64,000 nucleotides of DNA. Origin: Vibrio fluminensis. GTDB taxonomy: Bacteria > Pseudomonadota > Gammaproteobacteria > Enterobacterales > Vibrionaceae. The notes below the pieces were generated by a model. That model saw nothing but the letters and a program-made list of their open reading frames with translations, did no database searches and was not told where the DNA came from. Positions within the stretch are counted from its first letter, which is position 1. Each line of letters starts with the position of its first letter. Positions 61,957 through 64,000 of this stretch are shown here, piece by piece. The stretch lies in the NCBI RefSeq assembly GCF_015278125.1, contig NZ_JADILO010000014.1, positions 41,873-105,872 on the forward strand. Direction: 5' to 3'. The translations under genes and the position numbers were made by a program.

Positions 61957-61983
61957 AAAAGCCCAAGCAACAAGGCTTGGGCG
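61957..61983 (-). terminator. Terminator of the cytochrome c gene
   Basis: GCCCAAGC and GCTTGGGC arms flank a 6-base loop. On the minus strand they are followed by TTTTTATT. Confidence 0.85.
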
Positions 61984-62007
61984 ATAAACAGTTAATTTCG
62001 TCTCGGG

Positions 62008-62322
62008 TTACTTTAAACTTGCATAATATGCAGCTAAATTCGCGATATCGGCATCACTCAATAAATCCGCTTGTGCTTTCATCACACCAGATAATCCGCC
62101 TTGGCGTTGATTGGTTTGATACGCTTTGATCGAGGAGGCAAGGTACTGCTCATTTTGTCCTTTCAGATTTGGGTAGCCAGGAATCATCGCAATACCATCA
62201 GCGCCATGGCATGCCATGCACACACCTGCTTTCGCTTTGCCCGCTTCAATATCACCGGCGGCGATCGCTTGCGCGCTTAATATCGTCATGCTGATAGCCA
62301 GTCCAAATGCGACTTTATTCAT
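62008..62322 (-). CDS. Periplasmic class I cytochrome c
   Basis: The 104-residue product has a signal peptide (cleavage near AIAAG) and a single haem motif CMACH (C35, C38, H39). Downstream are [12 protein letters not shown] and a C-terminal helix [15 protein letters not shown], typical of small cytochromes of the c4/c5/c553 group. The axial Met is probably in [10 protein letters not shown]. It would carry electrons in the periplasm to an oxidase or reductase that is not encoded here. It lies between glnB and tilS on the same strand. Confidence 0.92.
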   Translation of the reverse strand: MNKVAFGLAISMTILSAQAIAAGDIEAGKAKAGVCMACHGADGIAMIPGYPNLKGQNEQYLASSIKAYQTNQRQGGLSGVMKAQADLLSDADIANLAAYYASLK

Positions 62323-62374
62323 TGTTCTTCCTTATGTTTCTAATTTTATTGTTTTAAATTGCTCAATAAAATTG

Positions 62375-63691
62375 TCACATAACTTCAGTGCGCTTGTCCC
62401 AGACAAGTTCACAATCTTGCCCCACAAAACGCTGATCAATAAATAAATCTGCAATTGCGACTACCTGCTCACCGCAAAGTAATATTGGCATCCGGCGTCG
62501 CTGCCAACTTGGTACGCCAAACTCTTGAAACAGTTTTTTCAGTTTACGGCTATGGCCTCGCCCGACAGGATGAGCGCTCAACCCTTCCGGGTTGAACATC
62601 ACTCGCAGTGGCGCCTGACTCAGTGCCGCTTGGGATAACGGCCCTGATGTGTTGCGAGTGATTTGCAGAGTTCCCAACTGTTCTGGTAACTCGAGAACTT
62701 GTTGCAAAGCGATATTCTGCTGCCACGTAGAAATATCCTTCACTGCCTCAACCCAGTATAAAAAACTGCCTGAACGTCGGATCTGCCCAGCCGATAAGTT
62801 AAGAATCGGATTGGCATCTTCACGCGCCAGTGCCACTTGTTGCCATATTTTGCCAAGATGGTCGCGACTCGGCATCTTCTGCCCTAACGCGGCGAGCCAC
62901 ATACGAATCAACTGGCCACGAACTCGCTCACTCAGTTTTGCTAACTGCGTTATCGATAAACTGTTGTCAGCCATCATGACTTGGTTCAGTTTCTCGCTGA
63001 GCAACTCTTCAAGCAGCGCTTCTTGCTCTGCGCATAACTCACTGCTACGCTGCACCGAACTGGCAAAATGCGGCCAACGCTGTTGCAAAATAGGCGCAAC
63101 TTGATGACGTATGAAATTGCGATCAAAGCGAATGTCTTGATTGCTTTCATCTTCAACCCAAGTGAGCTGATGCTCCGTCGCATATTGCTCTATTTGTTGC
63201 CTCGATGCAGTCAACAAGGGACGCAGTATGGTTGAATTGGCAAACGGCATTTGCTTTGCCATTGCCGATAAACCTCTAGGACCACTGCCACGTTTTAACG
63301 CCAGCAAAAAGGTTTCGAGTTGATCATCACTATGTTGCCCTGTGAGCATCACATCGCCCTGTTGCAGATGCTTAGCAAGCGCTTGATAGCGAGCTTCACG
63401 CGCACTCTCTTCAATACTGCGCCCAGCTAAATCCAACTGAACGCGTTCAATCACCAACTCTACCCCTGATTGCTGACACCAGTCGCGGCATAAATCAGCC
63501 CAATTATCCGCATTACTGCTCAATCCATGATGGACATGGACTGCCAAACAAGGGATTGCATGCTGCTGTTTATAGCGACTGAGCAAATCGAGCAGTACAC
63601 GAGAATCGACGCCACCACTGAGTGCGAGTCGCAACCTCTGCGGCTTGAGCTGATTAATTGAGTGAGTAAAGAGAGCGTATAATGAGTCCAT
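62375..63691 (-). CDS. tilS: tRNA(Ile)-lysidine synthase TilS
   Basis: TilS converts C34 of tRNA-Ile(CAU) to lysidine so that it reads AUA. ATG 63691 has TAGGATC just upstream and gives 438 residues (E. coli 432). The N-terminal PP-loop LRLALSGGVDSRVLLDLLSR and the GQHSDDQLETFLLALKRGSG motif are present, followed by the middle and C-terminal substrate-binding domains with GRGHSRKLKKLFQEFGVPSWQR. Two further ATGs upstream lack ribosome sites. Confidence 0.96.
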   Translation of the reverse strand: MDSLYALFTHSINQLKPQRLRLALSGGVDSRVLLDLLSRYKQQHAIPCLAVHVHHGLSSNADNWADLCRDWCQQSGVELVIERVQLDLAGRSIEESAREARYQALAKHLQQGDVMLTGQHSDDQLETFLLALKRGSGPRGLSAMAKQMPFANSTILRPLLTASRQQIEQYATEHQLTWVEDESNQDIRFDRNFIRHQVAPILQQRWPHFASSVQRSSELCAEQEALLEELLSEKLNQVMMADNSLSITQLAKLSERVRGQLIRMWLAALGQKMPSRDHLGKIWQQVALAREDANPILNLSAGQIRRSGSFLYWVEAVKDISTWQQNIALQQVLELPEQLGTLQITRNTSGPLSQAALSQAPLRVMFNPEGLSAHPVGRGHSRKLKKLFQEFGVPSWQRRRMPILLCGEQVVAIADLFIDQRFVGQDCELVWDKRTEVM

Positions 63692-63740
63692 GATCCTAGA
63701 CATCGAAAAAAGCAATTACGGCTATTCTACACCAAAAACA

Positions 63741-63766
63741 AAAAGGGTTGAGACTCGCTCAACCCT
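63741..63766. terminator. Terminator-like hairpin upstream of tilS
   Basis: GGGTTGAG and CTCAACCC pair over a 5-base loop (63745-63765), preceded on the plus strand by an A-run, so on the minus strand it is followed by a T run. It probably ends transcription of a gene to the right of the window. Confidence 0.75.
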
Positions 63767-63809
63767 CGATAAGGCATTTATCTCGACTAGCCAAAACCAC
63801 TGCGCCATT

Positions 63810-63823
63810 AACAACGCTGTAAT
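63810..63823. repeat. Fragment of the right end of the 63912 element
   Basis: AACAACGCTGTAAT is identical to the last 14 bases of the window (63987-64000), the right end of the repeat at 63912. It lies between two near-identical hairpins, suggesting a decayed or partial copy. Confidence 0.5.
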
Positions 63824-63848
63824 TCTGAGTAGGCAGACGAGACAAAAT

Positions 63849-63875
63849 AAAAGGCTGAGACTCGCTCAACCTTTC
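63849..63875. terminator. Second copy of the terminator-like hairpin
   Basis: AAAGGCTGAG and CTCAACCTTT pair with one mismatch over the same ACTCG loop as the hairpin at 63745. The two copies are about 108 bases apart. Confidence 0.55.
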
Positions 63876-63911
63876 ATAATATTTTTAACTCGCTATCCCA
63901 AACTAATAGGG

Positions 63912-64000
63912 ATTACAGCTAGGCGACCAGCGAGAAAAGCCTCTGAACATAGTCTCACTATGCGATGAGGTTTTCGAGCGCCCGTCAACAACGCTGTAAT
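63912..64000. repeat. Intergenic repeat element with inverted ends and conserved core hairpin (may continue past the window)
   Basis: ATTACAGC (63912-63919) and GCTGTAAT (63993-64000) are perfect inverted ends. The core hairpin CCTC(TGAA)CATAG, loop, CTATG(CGAT)GAGG matches that of the element at 29934, as do the flanking TAGGCGAC on the left and the GAG-GCC-like stretch on the right. No gene is present in 63716-64000. Confidence 0.72.

Noticed and set aside
62649..63104. Long plus-strand frame inside tilS
   Set aside because: Shadow frame of a well-supported gene on the other strand, Cys/Arg/Ser-rich and without family features.
63690..63968. Plus-strand open frame of 92 codons opposite the tilS start and repeats
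   Set aside because: It crosses the tilS start, terminator hairpins and repeat elements and has no ribosome site.

Overview
This is a stretch of a gammaproteobacterial main chromosome, almost certainly Vibrio. Gene content and order are those of conserved enterobacterial/vibrio housekeeping blocks (zipA-ligA, cysZ-cysK, ptsHI-crr, ubiF-miaB-ybeZ-ybeY-corC-lnt, leuS-lptE-holA, rsfS-rlmH-mrdA-rodA-rlpA-dacA-ybeD-lipB-lipA, gmhA-fadE, dnaQ-rnhA-gloB-mltD). The small intergenic repeats look like those I know from vibrios. No prophage, integron, CRISPR array, rRNA, tRNA or intact insertion sequence was found.

Layout. 1-7.2 kb: tail of an NfeD-family gene, a small secreted Cys-pair protein, a DUF2057 (YccT-like) protein, an outer-membrane porin behind a CRP-like site, ligA, zipA and cysZ. 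7.4-11.6 kb: cysK and the general sugar phosphotransferase genes ptsH, ptsI and crr. 11.6-19.2 kb: ubiF diverging from miaB-ybeZ-ybeY-corC-lnt, then a ybeL-like gene. 19.4-32.3 kb: leuS and the long envelope/lipoate block, lacking the nadD gene found between holA and rsfS in E. coli. 32.4-34.7 kb: a small lipoprotein gene, two tandem-repeat arrays, and glyA with a PurR operator. 35-46 kb: yitT, the trehalose operon treBC with treR and two TreR operators, gmhB, the methionine importer metNIQ with MetJ boxes, an AbgT-family transporter, and the zinc-independent ribosomal protein pair rpmE2-rpmJ2 with a Zur-like box. 46.3-49.7 kb: trmO, proS and a gene-free repeat region. 49.7-64 kb: yafJ, gmhA, fadE behind a FadR operator, a TIGR03503 protein, dnaQ/rnhA, a YafS-type methyltransferase, gloB, mltD with a coupled YIP1-type membrane protein, a yafD-like nuclease/phosphatase, glnB, a cytochrome c, tilS, and more intergenic repeats at the right edge.

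The genes are core metabolism and envelope growth. TreB depends on the PtsI/HPr/EIIA-Glc chain encoded at 8.7-11.5 kb. GmhA and GmhB both make the heptose precursor of lipopolysaccharide. PBP2, RodA, RlpA, PBP5 and MltD build and remodel peptidoglycan. The unusual material is in the spaces between genes: a 131-bp tandem array carrying repeated terminators downstream of glyA, a 7-bp array at two loci, a 42-bp array with higher-order structure beside yafJ, a MITE-like element whose apparent TTA target duplication coincides with the glnB stop codon, and two related elements with a shared core hairpin. I see no convincing new multi-gene system; the repeat arrays are the best candidates for undescribed biology.
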